This document shows, piece by piece, positions 45,988-54,807 of a stretch of 64,000 nucleotides of DNA. A model generated the notes under the pieces. The model saw only the letters and a program-made list of their open reading frames with translations, searched no databases and was not told the DNA's origin. Both the position numbers and the translations under genes were made by a program. The stretch's first letter is position 1. Every line of letters starts with the position of its first letter. Origin of the DNA: Chloroflexota bacterium (lineage in GTDB: Bacteria; Chloroflexota; UBA11872); NCBI GenBank assembly GCA_022821645.1, contig JAJEDE010000009.1, forward strand, positions 1 to 64,000, given 5' to 3'.

Positions 45988-46410
45988 GAGGCGCGGCGGG
46001 GTGCTCTTCAGCTGCGGATGAGGTGCGTCGAGGCGCGACGGGAATTCGGCTGGAGAGCGATGGCGAGCGGGGACGCAGTGTCGCCGGGCGAGGGGTCGGC
46101 GGCAGAGGCGTGTTGCCGGAACTCGGACGGGGCGGGCTCGTTCACGAGTTCTGGGTGAAACGGGGGGAAGCAGAAGGTCGGCGGGCATTCGAGGAACGGG
46201 TTGCAAAGACATCGGGACCAGTGTACACTTTCGGAGAACTAACGGCAAGGCTCACGTCTGGTTGCAGTCGGCGAGGGACTGCGGGCAGAGAGCCCAGTGC
46301 CGGGCGTCAGTCGCCAGAACCGGTGGCGGCTGACAGACCGTGGTTCGACGAGTGGATCGGGAGATTGACGGGCCGTCTCGGAGTGGGTCGGCGTGGAGAT
46401 GACCCAAACG

Positions 46411-47706
46411 TCAGGAGTCGCAGAACGGCAATCGAAGATCCTGAAAATCGTTCCATTCCACGTCTTGCAGACCCAGGGGAATGCAGCCCTCGAGCCGATT
46501 TCCCAGGAAGTACACGTCTGTCAGATTTTCGAGGTCCGCCAGTTCGTTCGGGATTTCACCCTCCAGCCAGTTCCAGCTAAGGTCCAGCCACTCGAGGTTG
46601 GAGAGACGGCCCAGGGCCGGTGGGATCGTGCCTTCGAGCTTATTTCCTTCAAGATCCAACCATTCCAAGTACGTGAGCTGGCCCAGCTCTGACGGGATTT
46701 CGCCGCCTAAGTCGTTAATTGAAAGGTCCAAGGTGTCCAGCAGGACGAGATTTCCAAACGAAGGCGGGATCGTCCCTTCCAGGAGATTCCCCGCGAGGAC
46801 CAGGTATTCCAGGTCGGTTAGCCGAGCCAGTTCAGGAGGGATCGGCCCGGTCAGGCGATTGTTATAGAGAGACAGCCATTCGAGCCTGGTGAGGCGGGCG
46901 AGGTCCACCGGGATCTCTCCGGTCAATTGGTTTTCGGCCAGGCTCAAGGTCTCCAACCTGGCGAGATCGCCCAGCGCGGGTGGAATTTCGCCAGTCAGCA
47001 GGTTCCGGCCCAGGTACAGCGAGTCCAGTTGCCGGAGGCGGGAGAGTTCAGCGGGAATCGGTCCCTCAAGCTGGTTGTCGCTGAGACTGAGCCACTCCAG
47101 GTTCGCCAGGCCCGCGAGGTCGACGGGGATTGTTCCCTGCAGCCAATTGTCCCCGAGCTCCAACCATTCCAACTCGGTGAGGTTGCCCAACTGGGCGGGA
47201 ATCGCACCGTTCAACTGGTTTTGGCTCAAGTCGAGCTCGATCACGCGGCCGCGGTGGTCCACGACCACGCCGTGCCAGGCGCCAATCGGGGCGTCGCTGA
47301 GCCAGCCCGCGCTGTCTATCCACTGGGGGCCGCCAGTGGAGTGATAGAGCGCGACCAGAGCTTCCCGGTCTGTTTCCGACGTTTTGGCCGCTTCCGAAGA
47401 CGCAATTGTTGCGGTAGCAGTGGGTGTGGGGGCGGCGGTCGCGGTCGGTGTGGGGGCGGCGGTCGCGGTCGGTGTAGGGGTGGCGGTAGCGGTGGGCGTG
47501 GGAATCTCGGCAACCGCAGGCGTGGACGCCGGAGACACCGCCGGCGTGCGAGCTTCGGTCCCAGGTACCGGAGGTGTCGAAGTGGCCCGGGGAGCCTCCT
47601 GGGCGTCGCAAGCGGCGACCAGGACGGCAAGCGTCGCGCAGAGCGCCAGCAAACGGGCCGCGCGGCGACGGTTGCCGCCGGTGGCGGAAATCGGCGGTTT
47701 CAGCAC
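46411..47706 (-). CDS. Lipoprotein with plant-type leucine-rich repeats
   Basis: A 431-residue lipoprotein from GTG 47706. Lipobox 'LVAAC' (Cys about 33) is followed by a Thr/Pro/Ala linker of eight-residue repeats, an LRR N-terminal cap region 'REALVALYHSTGGPQWIDSAGWLSDAPIGAWHGV', then about ten LRRs of 24 residues with the plant-like pattern L-x-x-N-x-L-x-G-x-I-P. A frame open to 47844 contains a translated repeat-like segment, so it is not used. Likely surface-exposed; binding partner unknown. Chloroflexota and marine bacteria often have such LRR proteins. Confidence 0.85.
   Translation of the reverse strand: MLKPPISATGGNRRRAARLLALCATLAVLVAACDAQEAPRATSTPPVPGTEARTPAVSPASTPAVAEIPTPTATATPTPTATAAPTPTATAAPTPTATATIASSEAAKTSETDREALVALYHSTGGPQWIDSAGWLSDAPIGAWHGVVVDHRGRVIELDLSQNQLNGAIPAQLGNLTELEWLELGDNWLQGTIPVDLAGLANLEWLSLSDNQLEGPIPAELSRLRQLDSLYLGRNLLTGEIPPALGDLARLETLSLAENQLTGEIPVDLARLTRLEWLSLYNNRLTGPIPPELARLTDLEYLVLAGNLLEGTIPPSFGNLVLLDTLDLSINDLGGEIPSELGQLTYLEWLDLEGNKLEGTIPPALGRLSNLEWLDLSWNWLEGEIPNELADLENLTDVYFLGNRLEGCIPLGLQDVEWNDFQDLRLPFCDS
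47411..47506 (-). repeat. 24-base minisatellite in LRR lipoprotein linker
   Basis: Four tandem 24-base units (47411, 47435, 47459, 47483) encode the eight-residue Thr/Pro/Ala repeat linking the lipobox to the LRR region. Units 2 and 3 are nearly identical; units 1 and 4 diverge more. Copy number may vary between strains by slippage. Confidence 0.8.
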
Positions 47707-47877
47707 AGGGAAGCGCCAAGCCGATGGAAGGTTCCGGCACGCTCCAGAATACCGATGCCGGGATTTTCCAGGTGGCCGCCTAGAGCAGGCGGGAGCCCTT
47801 GAGCGACTGCGGCGCGCCAAAGTCCGACCTGACGCAATCTCCACAGGTTGGATAGCCGGGAGGCGTGGGCATGAAGA

Positions 47878-48303
47878 CTATTGCCGAGGTGCGCCCTTGC
47901 GGGGTGGGGCGAGGCGGTGGACGGCGAGGAGGAGGAGCAAGCGCCAGGCGAGGAGCATGGCGGTGAGAAAGGCGATGGAGGCGATGGTGAAGGCCCAGGA
48001 GAAGGTGCGGTCGGTGAGCCAGACGCGCAGCATGACGGCCACGATCCCGCAGCCGAGCCAGATGAGGGGGATGCGCCAGGCGGCCAGGCGCCAGCGGGTG
48101 AGGGTGGAAGCGCGGAAGGCTCCGAGCCACGGCGACGCGAGGAACCAGACGCCGGCGAAGGGGAGGGCGGTGCGTCCAAACGCTTCGATCTGAACCATGC
48201 CGTGCTCGACCGGGGCCAGGACGATGAACAGCACAAAGACGAGCACGTCGCCGAGCACGGCGAGCGCGATGAGGGCGTGATGGCGGTCAGATAGAAATGT
48301 CAC
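47878..48303 (-). CDS. DUF3054-like membrane protein
   Basis: A 141-residue protein with four hydrophobic segments. From GTG 48303 the start 'VTFLSDRHHALIALAVLGDVLVFVLF' and later 'PFAGVWFLASPWLG' and 'TFSWAFTIASIAFLTAMLLAWRLLLLL' fit DUF3054. A longer frame to 48417 adds a non-hydrophobic stretch and is less likely. Function unknown. It is followed on the right by the tRNA gene. Confidence 0.75.
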   Translation of the reverse strand: MTFLSDRHHALIALAVLGDVLVFVLFIVLAPVEHGMVQIEAFGRTALPFAGVWFLASPWLGAFRASTLTRWRLAAWRIPLIWLGCGIVAVMLRVWLTDRTFSWAFTIASIAFLTAMLLAWRLLLLLAVHRLAPPRKGAPRQ

Positions 48304-48432
48304 TTGCGGTTTTCGGGCGCGAGGCCAACGCGCCGAGTCTTTCAAGGAATCGGGCGGCGACCAAGACGAAGTGGCGTGTCCGTCGCTCGGGCGTTTCGTC
48401 GTCTCCGGCTGGTGCATCGTGTCATCAGCCGT

Positions 48433-48516
48433 TGGTACCGGGGATGGGATTCGAACCCATACGACCGAAGTCCCGGGATTTTAAGTCCCGTGCGTCTACC
48501 GTTCCGCCACCCCGGC
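48433..48516 (-). tRNA. tRNA-Leu (anticodon UAA)
   Basis: On the minus strand the sequence begins GCCGGGGTGGCGGAACGG, with D-stem and loop 'GGTAGAC', an anticodon stem-loop GGGACTTAAAATCCC whose loop holds TAA, a class II variable arm, and a T-arm ATGGGTTCGAATCCCAT. The acceptor end CCCCGGTA is followed by an encoded CCA (48433-48435). The 3' CCA of this gene means no nucleotide addition is required, unlike most tRNAs needing the CCA enzyme. It borders a region of decayed and accessory genes. Confidence 0.95.
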
Positions 48517-48699
48517 AAGGCGCGTGCGGTGTTGGAGCCGCGCGCCGCGAGCGCCATCGTGGATCACTTTAGCTTCGAGGCTCGAGGATCCTCACCCCAC
48601 GTCGGTGGCCCGACGGCGCGGGGGCCAGTGGCAGACCTTTGGTTGCCGTTTAGATTATCGATACGCTCATCGCCAGTACCACAGTACCCAGGATGCGGA

Positions 48700-50161
48700 T
48701 TTCGCTGCCCGTAAAGGTCGCTGCGTGCAGTCCACGGGCCGTATCACATCCAAGCGCCGGTTCGAGGTGCAGCTCAGCAACCTCAGCGCGGCCGCGACGT
48801 ACGAGGTCATCGTGGCCAGCGACAGCGCCGCGCTGGGGATCGGCGGGTACGGGGCGGCGGCACGAGCGAGATCCGGCTGGTCGAGCGAAGTCCCCGCAGG
48901 GCGCGATACCAGCGGAACCGGGACCACCCACACGGTCACGGGCCTGACCAACGGTGTGAAATACCACCTCCGGGTCACCCCCTGTAACCAGGCCAAAGGC
49001 TGCCTGCCCTGGTCGGATCAGGTCGGCTCCAGCCACGCCTCCGTCAGCGGGACGCCACAAGGCGGCGTTACGGCCCCGGGCCAGTCCAGAACCTGGATGT
49101 CAGCCCCGGCAATGGGCAACTCGTCGTGAGTTGGGAGGCGCCGGAGCGCGACGGAGGGACAGGTATCACCGGCTATGCGGTGGCGTATCAGTTGCGTTAC
49201 GAAGTTTCTGTCGGCGCGAAGACGGTCAAGGCATTTGCTGGCCGAGATGTTTTCGTCTGGCCGTCACTTCGTCCGGCCGGTGGCGGCGAGCGCGTAGCGA
49301 CGTTTCCCCTCAACTATCCCTTAAAGAACAAGACCTACGCGTACTATATATGTAACGATACGTTTCCAGACACTGCCGAAGTTACCGGCATTCCGAACGA
49401 TGGCGAGTCCCGGGGTACTAATCCTTATCAGACCAAGGCAAGATTTGTTCATCCAGAATGCGCTGGAGCAGTGGGAATCGGCGACCAGAGTTGGGCCACA
49501 GGGGAGCTTGGTGACAATGACCTATATTGGCACTGGCTGCGCCAGCTACGAGACATTCATTGACCCCATCATAGTCTTATTGGAAGGGCTCTCTAGACAG
49601 GAAGCCGGGACGATTCGCATGCATCTGGATGGTCTGATCGATTCGTTTGATCTCACGGATTTCACGAAGCTTGATAAATCACTAAACGAGGTAATCTATA
49701 TTGATACAACAGACGATGATTGTCGCAATAGTGTTTTCGCTGAAGTCTCGAGTGTTATAGGACTCAATCCGTGCGGATTCTCAGGCGCGGTAGGATGTGC
49801 TGTTCGAAGTTCCACAGGTACAACTGACATCCTTTTGCCAGAACGGGTTTTTAAGCCGGTGGACTACTTCGACTGGGATATTCCTCGTGTCGCATTTGGT
49901 ACGTGTCTCGATGTTGGGTCTTCAGTGCCAAAGCGCTACGAGACCGTTGTTCATGAAGCCGGGCATGCCCTGGGAATACGGAGCGGGAGAACTCCGGAAG
50001 ATCTGCGAATCTTGTCGCAGGTCGGGCCAAATCACGCTGACGTCCAAAAGACCCACCACCCCTTCGTCACTAGCTCAATTCTGAATTCCGGATTGAGTCG
50101 CTGCTCACCAAGCCAGCTTGACGTAATGGCCATTTACGCTCTTTATCAATCCAGGGATTGA
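48700..50161 (+). pseudogene. Frameshifted Fn3/zincin metalloprotease gene
   Basis: Three overlapping frames on the plus strand read as one broken gene. Frame 1 (to about 49080) has a fibronectin type III segment ('FEVQLSNLSAAATYEVIVASDSA', 'TGLTNGVKYHLRV'); the next Fn3, 'VVSWEAPERDGGTGITGYAVAYQ', continues in frame 2 after a one-base shift near 49080; frame 3, from about 49440, has 'FIQNALEQWESAT' and the zinc site HEAGHALGI, then 'SPSQLDVMAIYALYQSR'. The upstream part is missing. A single deletion near 49080 and a shift near 49440 would restore it; sequencing error is possible. The DNA at 49330-50160 is visibly AT-richer. Confidence 0.7.
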
Positions 50162-52326
50162 ACGGTTACGCGATGAGCAAAGGCCCAGCGAATCATTGGA
50201 GCGACGTCCGAGCTTGGAGTGCCTACCGGATTTGGCTCGCAGTCTTGCTCACGCAGATCGTTGTGATCGCAGGGTGCAAGCCTGAGGTCACCGACGTGCC
50301 GAGGAGAGGAAGCACAGTGACAGTGACGTCGGCGTTGACGCCGGCCCCGACAGTCGCAGCGAGTAAGTCGGTCCCGTCCGTTTTCGCACGACCTGAAGAC
50401 AGCCAGCCAGAAGTCGTGACGCCAAGCGTCATGTCATCGACCCCTGCAGTCACGGACGCGCCGGGGAAGCCCACCTCGGCGACGGATGCCGCCGCAACGC
50501 CTCCTCCGCCGGTCACGGCGGCTGAGTCGGAGATGATGCCGAGCCCTCAACCCACCGGGGGTGCCTGGGACGCTTTGCAAGGTGGAATCATTCACGCGGT
50601 CGACGATTCCCCATGTAATGCGCTGAATTCCAACCACCTGCCGCTGGACCAGCTGTGGTTCTGGGCGAACGCGGTGCAATGGCATCCCGACAGCTCGGCC
50701 GTGTTCTTCAGTCAGGGTCCACTGGTGTATTCGGCCTCAGTGGATGGCACGCGGGTGATGATTGTGGCCGACGCGTCAGCGACGGTGCGTACACCCTGGT
50801 CCACGTATGTCTACGGACCGATGACGTCGTTTGACATTGCGCCGCAGGGCGACCGGCTGGTGTATGCCACCTGCGCGTATGCGCACGACACTGGTCGGGC
50901 GTTGGGGAAGGAACGCGAGTATGAGTTAGCGACCACGCGTATCGGGGGCTCGGCCGGTCAGCGGCTGACCGCCAACGGCCGCTTTGACAATTACCCGTCG
51001 TGGTCACCGGACGGGAGGCGAATCGCGTTCGTGGCCGGACGCAGTACCAGCTACAACGAGTTAGATCAGGCGACCCTTCGGGTTATCCGAGCGGACGGCT
51101 CGGACCGGCAAATCATCAGCATTGACGAGTATGGCGTCGGTTTTCATCCGCCGCAGTGGTCGCCGGACGGGACCCGGCTGGCGGTGGTTGGTGGACGTCA
51201 CGGCTTTCGACGGGACCACGCCGTCTTCGTCGGAAGCGCCGATGGATCGGACATGCAGCGTCTCGGGGGCGCGGCCAGCGGACCGTCCTGGTCGCCTGAC
51301 GGCACGCGGCTGGCCTTTGTGGGTCCCGAGACGTTTCAAGGCGACGAGCGCGTGCTGTTCACGATGGCGGCGGATGGGACGGACGTGCAGCGAGTTCCGC
51401 TACCGGCCGGCTGGCAGCCCCACTATGCGGGCACACACGGGGTTCTCGTGAGTTTGAACTGGATCCCGACGCTTGCATGGTCGCCGGCGGGCGATCACCT
51501 GCTGTATACGTGCGGCCATCAGGTCTGCGTGGTGACGTTGGACGGCACACCGGTGGGCCGGTCGCCGATCGAGCTGGACCGCGGCAGTGTGGCGGCGTGG
51601 TCGCCGGACGGCAGCCGGATCGCTGTCGCGGCGGGTTCGTATTGGATCGATTTCCTGGTCGAATGGGCTGACCCCGTTGATGAGTTGCTGTACACGATGG
51701 CGCCGGACGGCAGCGATGTACGGCTGCTGGCGAAGTATGACGCCGAGGGCCAGTTGCGCGCGGTGGTGCGGGAGCCGGATCGCGGCGACGTGGATGTGGC
51801 GGGATGCGGCGCCGGCATGGCGGTGCCGGACGCGGCGGCCAACCCCGGCCTGGTGCGGGATTGCGAGACATTGCTGCGGGTCCAGGCGGCCTGGCAGCAC
51901 TCGCTCAACTGGGACACCGATCGGTCGCTCGGCGAGTGGGACGGGATTGTGCTTGGCGGATCGCCGCCGCGCGTGCACGAGTTGCGATTGGCTGCGTGGA
52001 GCGAGCCTCGCAACTCGTGGAAGAGGCTCGGTCTGTGGGGCACGGTTCCGCCGGAACTGGGCGCCCTGGATCAGCTGCGGGTCTTGAATCTGCGAGGCAA
52101 CACGCTGACCGGCAACATTCCGCCACAGTTGGGCCAGCTGACGCGGCTGGTCAAACTTGACCTGTCCGACAACTACTTGGGCGGCAAGGTTCCGCCCGAG
52201 TTGGGTGCCCTCGCCGGGCTTAGAGCGCTGGCGCTCGCCAATTTCCTGACGGGCTGTGTTCCGCCGGAGTTGCCGGTGGTGGACCGCGAGGAGCTTGAGT
52301 TGCCGGACTGTGAGGCGGGAGCGTGA
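50158..52326 (+). CDS. TolB-like beta-propeller and LRR lipoprotein
   Basis: A 722-residue lipoprotein: signal peptide with lipobox 'VIAGC' (Cys about 40), a low-complexity linker (about 50-130), a beta-propeller with WD40-like/TolB-like blades 'PSWSPDGRRIAFVAGR', 'PQWSPDGTRLAVV', 'PSWSPDGTRLAFVG', 'AAWSPDGSRIAVAA' (about 270-530), and a short plant-type LRR end ('LGLWGTVPPELGALDQLRVLNLRGNTLTG', about 620-710). TTG 50158 overlaps the stop of the frameshifted gene (TTGA); ATG 50173 is the alternative. Its role at the surface is unknown; the propeller may bind proteins or glycans. Confidence 0.8.
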   Translation: MNGYAMSKGPANHWSDVRAWSAYRIWLAVLLTQIVVIAGCKPEVTDVPRRGSTVTVTSALTPAPTVAASKSVPSVFARPEDSQPEVVTPSVMSSTPAVTDAPGKPTSATDAAATPPPPVTAAESEMMPSPQPTGGAWDALQGGIIHAVDDSPCNALNSNHLPLDQLWFWANAVQWHPDSSAVFFSQGPLVYSASVDGTRVMIVADASATVRTPWSTYVYGPMTSFDIAPQGDRLVYATCAYAHDTGRALGKEREYELATTRIGGSAGQRLTANGRFDNYPSWSPDGRRIAFVAGRSTSYNELDQATLRVIRADGSDRQIISIDEYGVGFHPPQWSPDGTRLAVVGGRHGFRRDHAVFVGSADGSDMQRLGGAASGPSWSPDGTRLAFVGPETFQGDERVLFTMAADGTDVQRVPLPAGWQPHYAGTHGVLVSLNWIPTLAWSPAGDHLLYTCGHQVCVVTLDGTPVGRSPIELDRGSVAAWSPDGSRIAVAAGSYWIDFLVEWADPVDELLYTMAPDGSDVRLLAKYDAEGQLRAVVREPDRGDVDVAGCGAGMAVPDAAANPGLVRDCETLLRVQAAWQHSLNWDTDRSLGEWDGIVLGGSPPRVHELRLAAWSEPRNSWKRLGLWGTVPPELGALDQLRVLNLRGNTLTGNIPPQLGQLTRLVKLDLSDNYLGGKVPPELGALAGLRALALANFLTGCVPPELPVVDREELELPDCEAGA

Positions 52327-52489
52327 GGCAGAAACCGCGGGGAGTCCCGCGACGACGGCCACTCCAGCCACTCGCCCACCACCCACGACCTGAACGGATA
52401 GTGGTGCAGCGGCGGCGACTGACGCGCACGCCATCAGGCGGGTCACCAGCGCGGGCGGCCTGCAGACCTATTACCGCGACACCTCAGGG

Positions 52490-52749
52490 CCTACGCCGAC
52501 ATCGCGCCCGGCGACGGCACAACCACCACCTTAACGCCGGCCCAGCCACGGCCGGCCCCCACCTGCACCAGCGGCACGGTGCTCCCCAACCCCGCCGCCA
52601 CCCGCGTCACCGGCCTCAGCCTGCCCGGCCAGTCCCTGAGCGGGAGGATCCCGGTGGGGCTCGGCCGGTTGTTCGGGCTGACGACGCTGAACCTGAAGAC
52701 CAACAGCATGACGGGCAACATTCCAGCCGAACCGGGATGGCGCTGTTAG
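52490..52749 (+). pseudogene. Decayed LRR fragment
   Basis: About 80 codons ending at TAG 52747-52749 carry 'TRVTGLSLPGQSLSGRIP' and 'LTTLNLKTNSMTGNIPAE', two plant-type LRRs, with no proper beginning and an abrupt end after GWRC. The segment 52327-52490 before it is without a clear frame, though the short stretch 'GGLQTYYRDT' in another frame recalls Fn3-type sequence. It looks like the residue of a third surface LRR/Fn3 gene. Confidence 0.55.
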
Positions 52750-52775
52750 GTAGGGGCTGGGACCCAGTGAGCCGG

Positions 52776-53405
52776 CTACCAGGCAGGCGGCTTGGTGATC
52801 AGGCCGTGGGTGTCGGTGAGGGTGGCGGGTAGCTGGTTGGTGCGGAGGTGGCTTTTCCAGAGGCGACGCACGTAGGTGGCGGATTGGACCAGGTCGTTGT
52901 GGGTGCTGGTGCTGGGGTCGGGATTGACGACCACGACGCGGAGTCCGAGGTCGCGGCTGGCGTAGCGAATGGGGGCGGCGAGGTCGGAGTCATTGGAGAC
53001 GACGACGGCCTGCTGGTAGTCGCCGGTGAAGCCGTCGACGAGGAGGCGGGTGGCGAGGTTGACGTCGGATCCCTTCTCTTCGGTGTCTCGGATGCGGACG
53101 TAGGGGGGATCTCCGGGCCTGGGCCTGGCCAGCGGGCGGTACTTGATGCGTTCGCGGAACTCGCCGTAGTGGATTTCGAGACCGGGCAGCGTGGCCAAGG
53201 CGCGGAGATATGCCTGCTGACGAGCTTTCTGCTGCGGGTCGTTGGCTCGTGACCGAACGATGGCCGTGAAGTAAGAGATGCGTTGAATGTTGTCGTTGGG
53301 AAAGAGCGTCTCAGCGAGTTTGCGCAGATCCAGCCACTTGAACGGCGTGTGCTTGACAGCGCGGTTGTAGAGGTTGAAGCCGTCGATGTAGAGGTTGGTC
53401 AGCAC
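52776..53405 (-). CDS. NYN-domain (LabA/DUF88) nuclease-like protein
   Basis: A 209-residue protein with the PIN-like NYN fold: 'LYIDGFNLYNRAV' (catalytic D8) at the N-terminus, 'EEKGSDVNLATRLLVDGF' (about 112-129) and 'VVSNDSDLAAPIRYA' (about 136-150) supply the acidic residues that would bind metal. NYN proteins are ribonucleases or regulators of RNA. The gene is isolated, and directly upstream on its own strand lie tandem repeats (53425-53659). Confidence 0.87.
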   Translation of the reverse strand: MLTNLYIDGFNLYNRAVKHTPFKWLDLRKLAETLFPNDNIQRISYFTAIVRSRANDPQQKARQQAYLRALATLPGLEIHYGEFRERIKYRPLARPRPGDPPYVRIRDTEEKGSDVNLATRLLVDGFTGDYQQAVVVSNDSDLAAPIRYASRDLGLRVVVVNPDPSTSTHNDLVQSATYVRRLWKSHLRTNQLPATLTDTHGLITKPPAW

Positions 53406-53424
53406 GGGGGCCCCTCAATCAGCC

Positions 53425-53659
53425 AGAGACCGCCCAGAAAGACAGAGACCGCCCGGTGGGGCGGCCTCGACCCTGCCGCCGAAGTAGCAGGGGGGGTATG
53501 CAGCATTTATACGCGATGGCCGGCTGGCTGTCAAGAACCAGCACGAACCATGGATGCCCGGAAAAGACAGAGACCGCCCGGTGGGGCGGCCTCGACCCTG
53601 CCACCTAAGCAACAGGGGGGTATGCGTGATTGTTGCATGATGGTCGGCGGGCTGACAAG
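53425..53659. repeat. Two ~100-base tandem repeats with GC hairpins
   Basis: Two copies of a roughly 100-base unit begin at 53438 and 53563, each with AGACAGAGACCGCCCGGTG, GGGCGGCCTCGACCCTGCC, a GC-poor stretch with a run of six or seven Gs and TATG, and a diverging tail ending GGCTG.CTG.CAAG. A partial extra AGAGACCGCCC stands at 53425. Each holds a stem CCGCCC-GGTG-GGGCGG. Region 53406-53823 otherwise has no gene; CCGC/GCGG with GTTCG/CGAAC forms a hairpin at 53706-53734. Confidence 0.85.
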
Positions 53660-53823
53660 GATCCGGGTCGAGACTGAGGCCGGTTTGCAGGCCCTCAGGC
53701 CCGACCCGCTGAGTTCGCGGTAACGAACCTGCGGGGCGGACCTCAAACCGAAGCGCCGGGTGGACTCCAGGCAGCGGGTGCGCGCCGGGCCCGCTACGAT
53801 CCGGCGGCACCGTCGATCACGCC

Positions 53824-54591
53824 CTAGCCGGCGGTACCCTCCTCGGCGAGGCCGCTCTGGCCCTTGTACATCCCAATGCCAAGGGTCAGGAGGCAGAGGG
53901 AACCGAGGAACAGGAAGACGTTGTTTACCAGGAGGAGTCCAACAGGATCCTCTACGCCCGCAAACATGATTATGATGAAATTGACAAGGCCGCCAAGTCC
54001 AAACAGAGCTAGCCCGTACGACGCAATCTTATATGGATTGAGGTCCTGAAAGCGGCTGATCAGACCGGCACCAAGGAAGAACGAGGCAAATGGGAATAGC
54101 GTAACGAATACCACGAGAACCGCGGACATACTTGTATGAACCAACAGAGCGGTTTCCTGAAAGGAAGCCTGTAGTTCCGAGCCGTCCGGGGCGGCGGCGG
54201 CGTTCTGCGCGAGGTAGGCGACGTAGTGTCGCATTCCCATGCCGACGACAATGCTGCTCCACTCGATGATCGAGACAAAGATGCCAAACCTGAGAAAGGT
54301 ACCGCTAAGCCCGCCCTGCCCGGTGGCGAGCGGGAAGAGGCCCAGGACGCCGAAGGACATGAGCAACATCGCGAGAATATTCAGGATGGTCATCAGGTGT
54401 GAGAGGGTTGGCGCATCGCCAATTGCGCCGACGGCGGCCGGAAAGTCGGTTTGGTCCACAGGATTAATGAGCGCAGTTCCCGGGTGAAGTAATGAAGAAA
54501 TAATCACGAGAATCACACCAACGATTAGAAAAATTCCCGAGTACCTGGTTGCCACTGTCGATCCGCCCTTCGGTTTCAGCCCAGCGTCCAT
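53824..54591 (-). CDS. DUF4386-like membrane protein
   Basis: A 255-residue protein with about six hydrophobic segments, 'YSGIFLIVGVILVIISSLLHPG' at the N-terminus, and 'PYKIASYGLALFGLGGLVNFIIIMFAG' near the middle-end. The pattern fits the DUF4386 group of integral membrane proteins of unknown role. No enzyme motif. It stands alone, between the tandem repeats and the catabolic cluster, in the opposite direction to the latter. Confidence 0.6.
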   Translation of the reverse strand: MDAGLKPKGGSTVATRYSGIFLIVGVILVIISSLLHPGTALINPVDQTDFPAAVGAIGDAPTLSHLMTILNILAMLLMSFGVLGLFPLATGQGGLSGTFLRFGIFVSIIEWSSIVVGMGMRHYVAYLAQNAAAAPDGSELQASFQETALLVHTSMSAVLVVFVTLFPFASFFLGAGLISRFQDLNPYKIASYGLALFGLGGLVNFIIIMFAGVEDPVGLLLVNNVFLFLGSLCLLTLGIGMYKGQSGLAEEGTAG

Positions 54592-54807
54592 AGGCCCGCT
54601 TGACGCCTGCCGGTGAGCCTAGCACCCGCGCCAGCCGGCAACAACCGTCGTCAACGCACCCAAGTTTCCTTCGGAGTCAACAAATAGTCCACGTAGGGAA
54701 GGTAGATACAAAGGTCGAACTACTCGGACGGACCAGGGCGAGTCGTATTCGAGGCGCGGTCAAGCGTAGACTCGGGGTGAGGCGCGCTCACGCGGGGGGT
54801 GGCAGCG

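Noticed and set aside
47707-47844. N-terminal extension of the LRR lipoprotein
   Set aside because: It places a repeat-like translation (RYSGACRNLP) before the signal peptide; GTG 47706 gives a normal lipoprotein start.
53425-53659. CRISPR array
   Set aside because: Only two units of about 100 bases, with tails that diverge; unit length and spacing do not fit CRISPR repeats, and no cas gene is present.
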